61,012 nt of DNA, taken from contig NZ_QFFZ01000018.1 of assembly GCF_004369225.1 (NCBI RefSeq), positions 1 through 61,012 of the forward strand, read 5' to 3'. How positions within the stretch are numbered: position 1 is the first letter of the stretch; each line of letters begins with the position of its first letter. The DNA comes from Pelotomaculum propionicicum. GTDB lineage: Bacteria > Bacillota > Desulfotomaculia > Desulfotomaculales > Pelotomaculaceae. Below, in pieces: positions 45,155 through 54,295 of the stretch. A program made the translations under genes and the position numbers. The notes below the pieces were generated by a model. It was given only the letters and a program-made list of their open reading frames with translations, did not search any database and had not been told where the DNA came from.

Positions 45155-45848
45155 CAAACCGTACTTCTTTCTTGAATTTCCTTTTCAGCGACATTTTAAT
45201 AACAGAAATCAGAACTGACACTCCATGTACAACAGGACTCCTTTTAACTTCACTGCTATAATCGACTTTGATAGGAACTTCCCGTACAATTAGTTTATTT
45301 TCCTTTGCGCGAAATTGCATTTCTGATTCCACAGAAAAGCCGCTCATATTAAAAGACAGAACTTTTATAGCCCGTTTTGAGAAGGCCCGAAAACCATTCT
45401 GCGAGTCAGTTAAATAAATGCCTGAGCCTAAATTAGAACAGTATGTAAGTATATTCTGACCTATCATTCGATAAAAAGGAATTGATTTTTGGTTATTTCC
45501 CAAATAGCGGGAACCAACCACCATATCCGCACCATCAGATATGACTTTAACCAACCTGGGGATATCATGGGGGTCGTGTTGCCCGTCACCATCAATAAGT
45601 ACAAGAATTGAAACAGATGAACTTCTTGCATATTTAAATGCTGTATTTATTGCGATGCCTTTCCCTTTATTTACATTGTGTTTAAGCACATTGGCGCCAC
45701 AACTCTCCGCCACGGCCGCTGTTCTATCGGTAGAACCATCATCTATTACTAAAACTCTGCCGTATCGTAAAGACGATAAGACTACTTTTTCAATATTTAA
45801 TTCTTCATTGTAGGCAGGTATAGCGATAAGCACATTATCATTATTCAA
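45123..45848 (-). CDS. Glycosyltransferase family 2 (dolichyl-phosphate-mannose synthase-like)
   Basis: 241 residues: IAIPAYNEELNIEKVV, VIDDGSTDRTAAVA, and the metal-binding LIDGDGQHDP; the later SQNGFRAFSKRA matches polyprenyl-phosphate sugar transferases of the DPM1 group. It likely charges a polyprenyl phosphate or starts a chain. TTG start with GAGGGA upstream. Confidence 0.88.
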   Translation of the reverse strand: MNNDNVLIAIPAYNEELNIEKVVLSSLRYGRVLVIDDGSTDRTAAVAESCGANVLKHNVNKGKGIAINTAFKYARSSSVSILVLIDGDGQHDPHDIPRLVKVISDGADMVVGSRYLGNNQKSIPFYRMIGQNILTYCSNLGSGIYLTDSQNGFRAFSKRAIKVLSFNMSGFSVESEMQFRAKENKLIVREVPIKVDYSSEVKRSPVVHGVSVLISVIKMSLKRKFKKEVRFDENINDSVGV

Positions 45849-46033
45849 TTTGAACTTCCCTCACCTATTTCTTCTATTTGAAGTAGAAACTGTTAGTGCT
45901 TTGGCAGATTATTTCCCATACTTATGTACACAAAAGAGATGATGATTGAACATAGCAATATATCCGAGTTCTTATCTTGAGGGTAAAAAGTTGCTGCAGA
46001 TAGAATCCAATGAGAAATGTTCTGATTCCACAC
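45849..46033. other. Gap within the polysaccharide cluster
   Basis: 185 bp between the dehydrogenase and the GT2 gene. No gene, hairpin terminator or repeat is evident apart from the GT2 ribosome site. Confidence 0.4.
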
Positions 46034-47419
46034 TCAGATTCTAATGATCTTTTCCCGGTTAAACGCCACATCCTTCGTGGCATTCCTCGTGTCAAGCACC
46101 AGCTTCGCCTGCTCTACCACCCACTCATAGTCTACGCCTGAGTGATCGGTCAAAATCAGTACACAATCAGCTTCTTTTAAGCGCTCGGCAACAAGGGGGC
46201 TTCCCAGGATCGCCCAGTTGTATGGGGAATGTGGTTTTAGAAATTGCACATAGGGGTCATAGTATGAAATATTGGCGCCGTCTTTAAGCAGCAATGAAAT
46301 AACTTTTAAAGCGGGAGATTCTCTTATGTCCCTTATATCTTTTTTGTAAGTTACTCCCAGGATAAATATATTTGCCCCCCGCAAAGACTTGCCGTATCTA
46401 TTCAAAGCCTGCGTCAGCTTACGTACCACATAATATGACGCTTCAATATTGATTTCACCAGCCAGTTCTATAAAGCGGGTATGGAAATCATACTGGCGCG
46501 CCTTCCAGGTGAGGTAGAAGGGATCGATCGGGATGCAATGCCCTCCCACACCCGGACCCGGGTGGAAAATCTGAATACCAAAGGGTTTTGTGGCGGCGGC
46601 ATCAATAACCTCCCAGACATCTATATCCATCCGGTCGCACAAAAACATTAATTCGTTGACCAGGGCGATATTCACCGCACGGTAGGTGTTTTCGAACAGC
46701 TTGGATAATTCCGCCACCTCAGGGCTGGAAACAGGGGTCACAGGGGGATAGAGTTTATCCTCACGCCGCCGGCGGGGCCCGTCAAACACAATGGCTTGGT
46801 TATAAAAAAGCTGGGCAATTTCCAGACAAGTCGGGGTTATACCGCCCACAACCCTGGAGGTGTTTTTCACGTTATGGAAGCCATTGCCTGGGTCAACTCT
46901 CTCAGGAGCGTAGGCGAGGAAAAAGTCATGTCCGACTTCCAAGCCGCACTTTTCCAAAGGGGGAAGCAAAACTTCCCTGGTTGTACCCGGGTAGGTTGTG
47001 CTTTCCAGGGTTATTAACTGCCCGGGCCTGAGCCTTTTAGCAATTTCCTGGGTTACATTTTGTATGTATGATATATCAGGCTCACGGTTTAAAGTAAGCG
47101 GGGTGGGAACGCAGATAATAATTACATCAGCCTCTGGCAAACAATCGTAACTAATACTGCAGCTAAGTTTCCCTTCGGATACCAGGCTTTTCAGTTCCGC
47201 TTCGTTTACATCATTGATATAATTTTCGCCGCGGTTAATTTTTTCAGTACGGCTGGAGTTTTGCTCAATACCCATGACTTTAAAACCTATCTTAGCCTTT
47301 TCTATAGCCATAGGCAGACCCACATAGCCCAGTCCAATAACTGATACTACGGCCGTTTTGTTCAAAATTTTTTGCTTTAGTTTTTTGGCGCTGGCACCTA
47401 CAACTCCTAATTTTAGCAT
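46034..47419 (-). CDS. wbpA: UDP-N-acetylglucosamine 6-dehydrogenase (WbpA-like)
   Basis: 461 residues from the ATG at 47419 (TAGGAGAC upstream). NAD-binding VVSVIGLGYVGLPMA, the central domain, and the catalytic cysteine in PGVGGHCIPIDP (near residue 295), then the UDP-binding domain with GVTYKKDIRDIRESPA. Oxidises the C6 hydroxyl of a UDP-sugar to a uronate in two NAD-dependent steps. FLAYAPERVDPGN and IRESPA favour the WbpA/TviB group over UDP-glucose dehydrogenases. It is the first gene of the minus-strand cluster. Confidence 0.88.
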   Translation of the reverse strand: MLKLGVVGASAKKLKQKILNKTAVVSVIGLGYVGLPMAIEKAKIGFKVMGIEQNSSRTEKINRGENYINDVNEAELKSLVSEGKLSCSISYDCLPEADVIIICVPTPLTLNREPDISYIQNVTQEIAKRLRPGQLITLESTTYPGTTREVLLPPLEKCGLEVGHDFFLAYAPERVDPGNGFHNVKNTSRVVGGITPTCLEIAQLFYNQAIVFDGPRRRREDKLYPPVTPVSSPEVAELSKLFENTYRAVNIALVNELMFLCDRMDIDVWEVIDAAATKPFGIQIFHPGPGVGGHCIPIDPFYLTWKARQYDFHTRFIELAGEINIEASYYVVRKLTQALNRYGKSLRGANIFILGVTYKKDIRDIRESPALKVISLLLKDGANISYYDPYVQFLKPHSPYNWAILGSPLVAERLKEADCVLILTDHSGVDYEWVVEQAKLVLDTRNATKDVAFNREKIIRI

Positions 47420-47448
47420 GTTCAGTCTCCTAGTCGTTATTTTTGTCA

Positions 47449-47476
47449 ATATTATCCTTATATATATTTCGGACAA
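47449..47476 (-). promoter_or_regulatory. Candidate promoter of the polysaccharide cluster
   Basis: TTGTCC and TAATAT on the minus strand are 16 nt apart, with the start codon about 30 nt further on. No riboswitch-like element is seen here. Confidence 0.35.
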
Positions 47477-47588
47477 TCTAAAACAGTTCTTAATACATTA
47501 TTTATGCATTTGTACAATTTAAACAGAATGATAAATTCAAATATTTTAAATATATTAGTAAAGACTAAACAAGACATTCACCATTCGT

Positions 47589-48506
47589 TTAATGGAGTAC
47601 CCCTATTATTCTGTATAATACTGCTATTACAAATATTATCAGCAGGGGCAGGATCGCCAGGTACAAAACACGGTCCACCGTACTAAACATTACGATTTTC
47701 GAGGAGTTTTTAGAGGTGCTTACTGCTCCCGCAGCCAGTTCCTTGCAGACAAACAACACAATCAATACCAAAGGAGCTAAAATACCCAGACCTTCCACCA
47801 AATTACCAACCAGCAAGGCGGTAATCATAGCCAGAAAAGCCAGCACCGCCACCTGCGCCCCTGTCATTTGATCGTAAAGCGCAAGCGCTCCCGCTTTCTG
47901 AAGATCTATACAGTCATCAAAACTATCCGCGCCTCTGGCTGCTGAATCAGCTGCAGCACTTTCAGCTGCCAGTTCACTCGACGCATCTTCAGTTTCGGCG
48001 GCAGCCGCCGCGATCTGCTCTTCCACCAGCCTGGCCACTTTGTCTTCAGTCAGGCCTGCTATTTCCTCCTTGAAAGCCGTGGCTTCAGGCTGGTCATGCC
48101 AGGCGCCCAGGTGGTCCCGCAGGGTCTCGAGCAGGTTGAACAGCTCTTTTTTCAGAATTATTTTACGTCCCTCGATAACCAGCGCCTGTGAACGATGAAC
48201 ATCCGCCCTTTTATATCCCTCCTCGATAATCTGAGCAATCCTGCCGCGGGCTTCTTCAAGCAGCATCTCCCCCGCCGCCTCGGCCTGCTGCCTGGCCTTT
48301 CCCAAAATTTCGTAATCCACCCGGGTCCCGGTTGACGCGAAAGAAGACGCCTGGTCACGCAGGGCCTCATTTTCAGCTTTGGCCCTCCTTAAGTCCGCAT
48401 CCAGGCGGTCAATTATTTTAAGGCTGTCCCACTTATAAGAATTAATCCACTCATCTACTTCTTTTTGGTTATAACCAAGAAGGCCGGTACTAAAATGTTC
48501 AACCAC
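47589..48506 (-). CDS. DivIVA-like coiled-coil protein with two C-terminal membrane helices
   Basis: 305 residues. The first 25 residues (FSTGLLGYNQKEVDEWINSY) match the DivIVA N-terminal fold that senses curved membranes; a coiled coil (about 30-190) is rich in A, E and K, and two helices (about 218-255 and 275-300) form a membrane hairpin. The combination resembles a pole- or septum-targeted membrane scaffold. The GTG start has a modest ribosome site. Adjacent to a second DivIVA-like gene and just upstream of the polysaccharide operon. Confidence 0.7.
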   Translation of the reverse strand: MVEHFSTGLLGYNQKEVDEWINSYKWDSLKIIDRLDADLRRAKAENEALRDQASSFASTGTRVDYEILGKARQQAEAAGEMLLEEARGRIAQIIEEGYKRADVHRSQALVIEGRKIILKKELFNLLETLRDHLGAWHDQPEATAFKEEIAGLTEDKVARLVEEQIAAAAAETEDASSELAAESAAADSAARGADSFDDCIDLQKAGALALYDQMTGAQVAVLAFLAMITALLVGNLVEGLGILAPLVLIVLFVCKELAAGAVSTSKNSSKIVMFSTVDRVLYLAILPLLIIFVIAVLYRIIGVLH

Positions 48507-48545
48507 AGCTAACGCCTGCCTGTATTTAAAAATTGTTAAATAAAG

Positions 48546-48995
48546 TTAATCTAAATGCTGCATTTCTTCATCAGGCTGCAAATTCTGAAGGTCTACTATG
48601 ATGTTTTTGTACTTATTGAGGACGTCCTCAAATTCTTTTCTGGCCTTGACAATATGGGCCTGCAGTTCTTCAACTTCCTTCTTCTTCTCTTCAACTTCAA
48701 GAAGCGCTGCTTTCTCTATTTCGGCAGCTTTCTTGTGCGCTTCTTCTTCTATGAATGTCGCTCTTAACTGAGCTTGAATGAACACTTCCGCAACAGCTTT
48801 TTCCGAGTCTTGATACTTTTTCAGGTCAGTTTGCATACCGGAAAGTTCCATCTTAATCTTTTCATTTTCCATGACTACTTTCTCAATATCATCCTGAAGT
48901 GACTGTATTTTCTTTTCGTAATCCCTCATTAGCTCTTCGACATACCTATCTACCTGTTCTCGACGGTAACCCATAAGCTTCGTTGAAAATTGCAT
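48546..48995 (-). CDS. DivIVA domain protein
   Basis: 149 residues from the ATG at 48995 (GGGGAG at 6 nt). N-terminal FSTKLMGYRREQVDRYVEEL is a DivIVA/GpsB-type lipid-binding segment, followed by about 110 residues of coiled coil. Such proteins recruit partners to division sites or poles. The gap to the next gene is about 40 nt, so the two DivIVA-like genes probably form one transcript. Confidence 0.8.
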   Translation of the reverse strand: MQFSTKLMGYRREQVDRYVEELMRDYEKKIQSLQDDIEKVVMENEKIKMELSGMQTDLKKYQDSEKAVAEVFIQAQLRATFIEEEAHKKAAEIEKAALLEVEEKKKEVEELQAHIVKARKEFEDVLNKYKNIIVDLQNLQPDEEMQHLD

Positions 48996-49361
48996 ATGCA
49001 ACTCCCCTAACCCGGTTTTTTAGATAATAATATTATAAGGCTTTCACAAAAAAAGGAAATAGTTTTTTTTAAAATCACTTAACACTTAAATAAATTAATT
49101 AAATTATTTTATATTTCTTTCCGCAACCTCTTTGATATTTGCCTTATTTTGTTAATACAGCCATTCATAGCATAGTGATGGTACAAATGAACTTAACAAA
49201 TTCCTTTCCTCTTAATTCGAACAAAATAATATGATACTTTACTATTTAAGAGCAGGTATTTCAGTTTTTTCTAATTTACCCTTAAGGAAAAACATTATCA
49301 AAAAAAGAGGAATACAAGCCTTTATATGGAATTAATAAATGGGAAACTCAACCAATTCTAA
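48996..49361. other. Non-coding AT-rich stretch
   Basis: About 365 bp between the divergent DivIVA gene and the leucine-rich-repeat remnant. It must hold the DivIVA promoter, but no convincing box pair, hairpin or gene is visible. Confidence 0.3.
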
Positions 49362-49853
49362 CAAGAGGATACTTTAAATGCAAATATTTTCCTGACAAAT
49401 CTCAATAGATTAAATATTAACGGCAACAAGCTCTCAAACGTTTTTTTCCTTTCGAATATGAGAGACCTTCAGGTGCTTTACTTAAATAATAATTTCATTA
49501 ACGACTTGACACCTTTTGAAAATCTGAGCCAACTCCAGACGCTTGTTCTATATGATAACCAGATAGAGTCCGTTTTTGCTCTCAGGCACTTGAGCAACCT
49601 TAAAACTTTAAATCTTGGCAAAAATAATATCGTTGATATTTCCCCGCTCAAAGAACTGGTTAATCTACAGGACCTTAACCTTAGCTATAATAAGATCACC
49701 CAGATAGGAGAATTGTCCGGCCTTGTAAAATTAAAACAATTAAACCTCACCGGCAACAGTGTGACGGATAAGTCCAGCCTGTCGGGTCTGCCTATATTAA
49801 AAAAGATCATAATATGTTTTCGGATTTCCGAGAGTCTACCTTTACTTATATAG
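49362..49853 (+). pseudogene. Leucine-rich-repeat (internalin-like) protein remnant
   Basis: The frame is open from 49362 and encodes about six 22-residue repeats of the form L.xLxLxxNxIxDIxxLxxL (for example LQVLYLNNNFINDLTPFENL). The first in-frame ATG is at 49458 inside a repeat, has no ribosome site and would cut off at least one repeat upstream. The 3' end leaves the repeat pattern and stops abruptly. No signal peptide or anchor survives, so this is the core of a decayed surface protein. Confidence 0.6.
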
Positions 49854-50061
49854 GGGGAGAAAATCAATTGCAGCTATTTGCGCATATGGGAATAACCCTT
49901 GGTGCAGCCAGAGGTTTGGAAAAATTAGTTTTGTCGCGGGGTGGAAATTTATATACCGGAGCTAATCGGGGCGGTGATTCTGGTTTATTTTGTCTCTGAT
50001 TTAATATCCCGTAAAAAGCTGCGGGAATTTATCACTACTGGAAGCCTGAATTATCCTATAA
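49854..50061. other. Non-coding remnant downstream of the LRR pseudogene
   Basis: No gene that I can support; short open frames here have no recognisable content and may be further debris of the LRR protein. Confidence 0.3.
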
Positions 50062-50090
50062 GAAAAAATTCCGGATGTAATTCATCCGGA
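50062..50090 (-). terminator. Terminator of the pheS-pheT transcript
   Basis: TCCGGATG and CATCCGGA form a perfect 8-bp stem; on the minus strand it is followed by ATTTTTTCTT, about 30 nt after the pheT stop. Confidence 0.85.
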
Positions 50091-50119
50091 TAAAAAATAA
50101 TGAATTTATAAATTTATTC

Positions 50120-52540
50120 TTAACTCCTCAGCTCCGCTCCAAACTTCGCGGCCAGGGAGCCGGCAATTTCCCCGGTGATTTCCCCCGCCTCAGCGTCGGT
50201 CAGGGTGCGGTCCTCCGCCTGGAACTTCAGGGCAAAGGCCATGCTGCGCATACCCTCGGGCACCTGTTCTCCCTGGTACACATCAAACAGTGAGACCTCG
50301 CGGAGCAGTTTGCCGCCGGCCGCCTGGATCACCCTCAAAATATCGGCGGCAGGGATGTCTTTCCTGGCCAGTATGGCGATATCCCTGTCGATGCCCGGGA
50401 ACTTGGGCAGCTGGCTGTATACAACCGGGCGGCCTGAAATCTCCGCCAGCCGGTCGAAGTCAAGCTCGAAGGCCACCACCCTGGCGGGCAGGTCGTAATT
50501 TTCGAGCACATCAGGGTGCAGTTCACCAATCACGCCGATTTTGGTCCCGCCGGCCTCCATATACGCGGTTTTACCTGGATGGTAGCTGGGGTCGCCGGTT
50601 TCCGGCAGGAAATTCACTGCCCCGGCGCCGGTGCGGCTGAATAGGTTTTCCAGCACGCCTTTCAGATAAAAGTAGTCATAGTCCTGTGCGGGCTGGTTCC
50701 AGCTTGCGGGGGAACGGCCCATGGCGGCGCCTGCCAGTATGGTGCGCTCCTCGGGCTGCTGGTTCTCACCCCTGGGTATGAACACCCGCCCCAGCTCAAA
50801 TACAGCTCCGTTCTGCACTCTGCGGTTGTAGTTCCTGGCCAGAATCTCCAGCAGGCAGGGCAGCAGCATGGTGCGCATGACTGAGCGCTCTTCACTGAGG
50901 GGGTTCTTGATCTTTAAAGCGTTTCTCATCGCACTGTCCGGCGCCAGATTCATCTGGTCAAAGGTCTTCGGGTTGATGAAGCTGTAGGTCATTACTTCGT
51001 GCAGCCCCGAGCCGGCCAGCAGGTCGCGGGCCTGGGCGGTGAGAGACTGCTCTTTGGTTTTGATGCCCCTGGTGGACCGGCCGTAGGTGAGCGTGTCGGG
51101 GATCTGGTTGTAGCCGTGGATCCTGGCCACCTCTTCAATCAGGTCCACTTCCTGGCTTACGTCCATCCGGTGCGAGGGCACGGTTACCAGCAGGTTCTCA
51201 CCGGCGTCCTGCACTGTGAAGCGCAGGCTGGTCAGGATGCCGGTCACCTTGCTTTTGGGGATGTCCGCTCCCAGCACGTAGCCGGCGCGGGAGGGCCTGA
51301 ACTGGATGACCCTGTCCGCCAGCTTGGCCGGGATATTGTCGACCATACCTGCAACAACTTCCCCGGCGCCCATCTCAGCTATCAGCTGGGCCGCGCGGTT
51401 AGCCGCCCTGGCGCAGCCGCCGATGTCGATGCCTTTCTCAAAACGCTGGGAAGCCTCGGAGCGCAGCCCGAGGGCCTTCGACGTCCTGCGGATGCTGATC
51501 GGGTTGAAGAAGGCGGATTCAAGCAGTATTGAAACGGTTTTATTGGTTACCTCAGTGGCCAGGCCGCCCATCACGCCGGCTATGCCCACGGGCCCGGAGG
51601 GGTCGGTGATGCAGAGCATTTCAGTGGTGAGGTCGCGCTGGACGCCGTCCAGGGAAACCAATTTTTCCCCTTCCCTGGCCCGGCGCACGATAATATGGCC
51701 ATCGGTAAGCAGGTTGTAGTCAAAAGCGTGCATGGGCTGGCCTAGCTCGAGCATAACGTAGTTGGTCACATCGACAATGTTGCTGATCGGCCTGATGCCT
51801 GCCGAACGCAGGCGCTGCTGCATCCACAGGGGCGAATTGCCCACCCGCGCGTTCTTGATCAGCCTGCCCGCGAAGCGCCGGCATAGGTCTGTATCCTCTA
51901 TATCCACCCGCACTTGCCCTTCTATTGACTCATCCAGCTCGGGAAAAGACGGGGCGGGCAGGCGCAGCGGCCGGCCCAGCAGCACGGCGGCTTCCCGCGC
52001 CACGCCGATGATGGAAAGGCAGTCGCCCCGGTTCGGGGTAAGGTCAAGCTCTAAGATGGTGTCATCAAGCCCGAGCACTTCCTTGGCGTCCCTGCCCAGC
52101 TGGGTGCCGGGCGGCAGGATCATGATGCCCACGGCCTGGTCGGCCGGCATGGTTTTGGGGTCAATGCCCAGTTCCTGTCCGGAACACATCATGCCGCGCG
52201 ATTCCACGCCTCTGAGTTTGGCCCGCTTGATTACCAGACCGCTGGCCAGCTTGGCCCCTTCGACTGCTACCGGGATTACGTCTCCCTCCCGCACATTGGT
52301 GGCGGCGGTAATGATCTGCAGCTTTTCCGTACCCACGTTTACAGATGTCACGACCAGCTTATCGGCGTTGGGGTGGGGGTCGATCTTTTCAATCCGCCCG
52401 GTGAAGACTTTCTCCATACCCACACCCAGTTTGGTGACTCCCTCCACCGCGACGCCGGCCAGCGTCAGCCGGTCAGCCAAATCCTCCGGTGATATGTCTA
52501 TGTCAACAAATTCCTGCAGCCACTTGTAAGAAACCTTCAC
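50120..52540 (-). CDS. pheT: Phenylalanyl-tRNA synthetase beta subunit
   Basis: 806 residues, typical bacterial length. N-terminal tRNA-binding (EMAP-like) domain about 39-150, B3/B4 editing region (RFAGRLIKNARVG), B5, the catalytic-like core and a C-terminal FDX-ACB anticodon-binding domain (FPGIDRDIAILARKD). With PheS it charges tRNA-Phe. GTG start with GGAGGG upstream. A palindromic repeat separates it from pheS. Confidence 0.97.
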   Translation of the reverse strand: MKVSYKWLQEFVDIDISPEDLADRLTLAGVAVEGVTKLGVGMEKVFTGRIEKIDPHPNADKLVVTSVNVGTEKLQIITAATNVREGDVIPVAVEGAKLASGLVIKRAKLRGVESRGMMCSGQELGIDPKTMPADQAVGIMILPPGTQLGRDAKEVLGLDDTILELDLTPNRGDCLSIIGVAREAAVLLGRPLRLPAPSFPELDESIEGQVRVDIEDTDLCRRFAGRLIKNARVGNSPLWMQQRLRSAGIRPISNIVDVTNYVMLELGQPMHAFDYNLLTDGHIIVRRAREGEKLVSLDGVQRDLTTEMLCITDPSGPVGIAGVMGGLATEVTNKTVSILLESAFFNPISIRRTSKALGLRSEASQRFEKGIDIGGCARAANRAAQLIAEMGAGEVVAGMVDNIPAKLADRVIQFRPSRAGYVLGADIPKSKVTGILTSLRFTVQDAGENLLVTVPSHRMDVSQEVDLIEEVARIHGYNQIPDTLTYGRSTRGIKTKEQSLTAQARDLLAGSGLHEVMTYSFINPKTFDQMNLAPDSAMRNALKIKNPLSEERSVMRTMLLPCLLEILARNYNRRVQNGAVFELGRVFIPRGENQQPEERTILAGAAMGRSPASWNQPAQDYDYFYLKGVLENLFSRTGAGAVNFLPETGDPSYHPGKTAYMEAGGTKIGVIGELHPDVLENYDLPARVVAFELDFDRLAEISGRPVVYSQLPKFPGIDRDIAILARKDIPAADILRVIQAAGGKLLREVSLFDVYQGEQVPEGMRSMAFALKFQAEDRTLTDAEAGEITGEIAGSLAAKFGAELRS

Positions 52541-52581
52541 GAAATGAAACCCTCCTGACTAAAAAGTATTTAAAACAAATT

Positions 52582-52738
52582 GACAGGATTAACCGGATTT
52601 ATTTTGATTTACAGGATTTAATTTTAATTAAAAACCTTGATAAACCTGCGTTATTCATTATACTTTTTTCCCAGAGGAAAACTATAAGAAATTAAAAACC
52701 TAATCCTGTTAATCCGTTTTAATCCTGTAAATCCTGTC
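52582..52738. repeat. GGATT-word palindromic repeat between pheS and pheT
   Basis: Two arms made of repeated (A/T)ACAGGATT words: left 52582-52618 (GACAGGATTAACCGGATT...) and right 52702-52738, which reads as its imperfect reverse complement (AATCCTGTTAATCCG...AATCCTGTC). The whole could fold back as one long hairpin. It lies inside the operon and encodes nothing. Confidence 0.65.
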
Positions 52739-52759
52739 CATTTGTTTAAGTCCATTTGT

Positions 52760-53782
52760 TTAAAATTGTTGCAAAAAGCGCAGGTCGTTTTCGAACAGCA
52801 GGCGCATGTCGTCAATGCCGTACTTCAGCATGGCGATCCGCTCGACGCCCATACCGAAGGCGAAGCCGGTGACTTCCTCGGAGTTGTAGCCCGACACTTC
52901 CAGCACCCGGGGGTGGACCATGCCGGAGCCAAGGATTTCCAGCCAGCCGGTGTGGGAGCAGACCCGGCAGCCTTTGCCGCCGCACATGACGCAGGAGATG
53001 TCCACCTCCGCGCTGGGCTCGGTGAAAGGAAAGTAGCTCGGGCGGAAGCGGGTCCTGGTGTTGGGCCCGAACATCTCCCTGGTAAACAGCCCCAGGGTGC
53101 CCTTCAGGTCACTGAAGGTGATCCGCCTGTCAACCGCCAGCCCTTCCACCTGGTTGAACATCGGGGAGTGGGTGGCGTCGTCGTCGCGCCGGTAGACCTT
53201 GCCGGGCACTATTATTTTCACCGGCAGTTCCGGCGCGGTTTTTTCCATGGTCCTGACCTGCACCGGCGAGGTCTGCGTCCTGAGCACAATCTCGCTGCTG
53301 ATAAAGAAGGAGTCCTGCATGTCCCGCGCCGGGTGATCCTTGGGCAGGTTTAAAGCTTCAAAGTTATAATAGTCTGTTTCAACTTCCGGCCCGTCGGCAA
53401 TGCTGTAGCCCAGGCCTAAAAAGATATTCTGGATTTCTTCCAGCACCAGGGTCAGCGGGTGTTTGCCGCCCCGCGGCACCGGAGTGCCGGGCAGGGTGAC
53501 GTCGATGCCTTCCCCTTTCAGCTTTTGCTGCTTCACCTGTTCTTTCAGCACGGTGTTTTTCAGCGCCAGTTCTTCTTCAATGGCGGCCCTGACCTCATTG
53601 GCCACCTGGCCGATGAGCGGTCTTTCCTCCGCGCTGAGGCTGCCCATGCCGCGCAGGATCTGGGTTAGTTCACCTTTCTTGCCCAAAAACCTGACCCTGA
53701 TCCCGTTTAAATCTTCCAGGCTCTCAGCCTGGGACAGCGCTCTGCGCGCTTCTTCTCCCAATTCTTTCAGCTTTGCTCTCAT
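52760..53782 (-). CDS. pheS: Phenylalanyl-tRNA synthetase alpha subunit
   Basis: 340 residues from the ATG at 53782 (GGAGG at 6 nt; the GTG just before is too close). N-terminal coiled coil, then the class II catalytic core: motif 2 region [20 protein letters not shown] and motif 3 [13 protein letters not shown]. Expression is controlled by the T-box leader upstream. Confidence 0.97.
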   Translation of the reverse strand: MRAKLKELGEEARRALSQAESLEDLNGIRVRFLGKKGELTQILRGMGSLSAEERPLIGQVANEVRAAIEEELALKNTVLKEQVKQQKLKGEGIDVTLPGTPVPRGGKHPLTLVLEEIQNIFLGLGYSIADGPEVETDYYNFEALNLPKDHPARDMQDSFFISSEIVLRTQTSPVQVRTMEKTAPELPVKIIVPGKVYRRDDDATHSPMFNQVEGLAVDRRITFSDLKGTLGLFTREMFGPNTRTRFRPSYFPFTEPSAEVDISCVMCGGKGCRVCSHTGWLEILGSGMVHPRVLEVSGYNSEEVTGFAFGMGVERIAMLKYGIDDMRLLFENDLRFLQQF

Positions 53783-53823
53783 CACAAACCTCCCGGACTA
53801 ATTTATCAAAGCGGGCAGCAGCA

Positions 53824-54112
53824 ATAAAAAAACGCCCCTCTACAGGGACGGATTGTTTGTTCCGCGGTACCACCCTCTAGTTTACACTTTTAAAAGCATA
53901 AACCATACTTGCTGCTGGGTCCATCATTTAAAATAAGACACTGTCTTCCGGTAACGGTGGAAGATCCGGCGACACCTACTGGTTATACGTTCAGCTGCAG
54001 TTCCGGGGTGAACTTCGAGGGCCTTGTTCCCGGAGGGCTTCCAGTCAATGACCCTCCTTCCCTGTGCAACGCCGGCCGTCTACTCTTCCCCATCATCACC
54101 GTTATAATGTTA
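53824..54112 (-). promoter_or_regulatory. T-box leader of pheST
   Basis: On the minus strand Stem I starts with GGTGATGATGGGGAAGAGTA; the universal T-box AGGGTGGTACCGCGG lies at 53862-53876 and the competing terminator (CGTCCC..GGGGCG plus seven T) at 53824-53850. A UUC triplet at 54012-54010 in the Stem I region (GTTCACC context) is the likely phenylalanine specifier. Uncharged tRNA-Phe should stabilise the antiterminator and switch pheST on. Confidence 0.9.
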
Positions 54113-54119
54113 ATTTGAA

Positions 54120-54290
54120 AAAAATAAAACACTGCGGGTATGCAATTAAAGATAATTCTAGTGTAAGGCTAACCTCCTGTAAAGTATGTAAGCCTTGACG
54201 GATCCCGTCGCCTCAAACAGCCTCCAAAAAAATTCGGCGGTTAATAACATTTAACCACGGCCTTTCCTCAGTTTTTTGGGGACCTTTTCG
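54120..54290 (-). ncRNA. Unassigned structured leader segment upstream of the pheS T-box
   Basis: Between a near-consensus promoter and the T-box lie about 170 nt that can fold: CCCCAAAAAA with TTTTTTGG-GG enclosing GGC..GGTTAA/TTAACC..GCC, then a GACGG-GAT-CCGTC hairpin, then AAGGCT..AGCCTT. It matches no riboswitch class I can recall. It could be a leader extension, a second regulatory element or a separate small RNA. Confidence 0.4.
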
Positions 54291-54295
54291 GATTG

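Noticed and set aside
50999-52529. Plus-strand frames opposite pheT
   Set aside because: Antisense to a complete, conserved pheT; no domain recognised.
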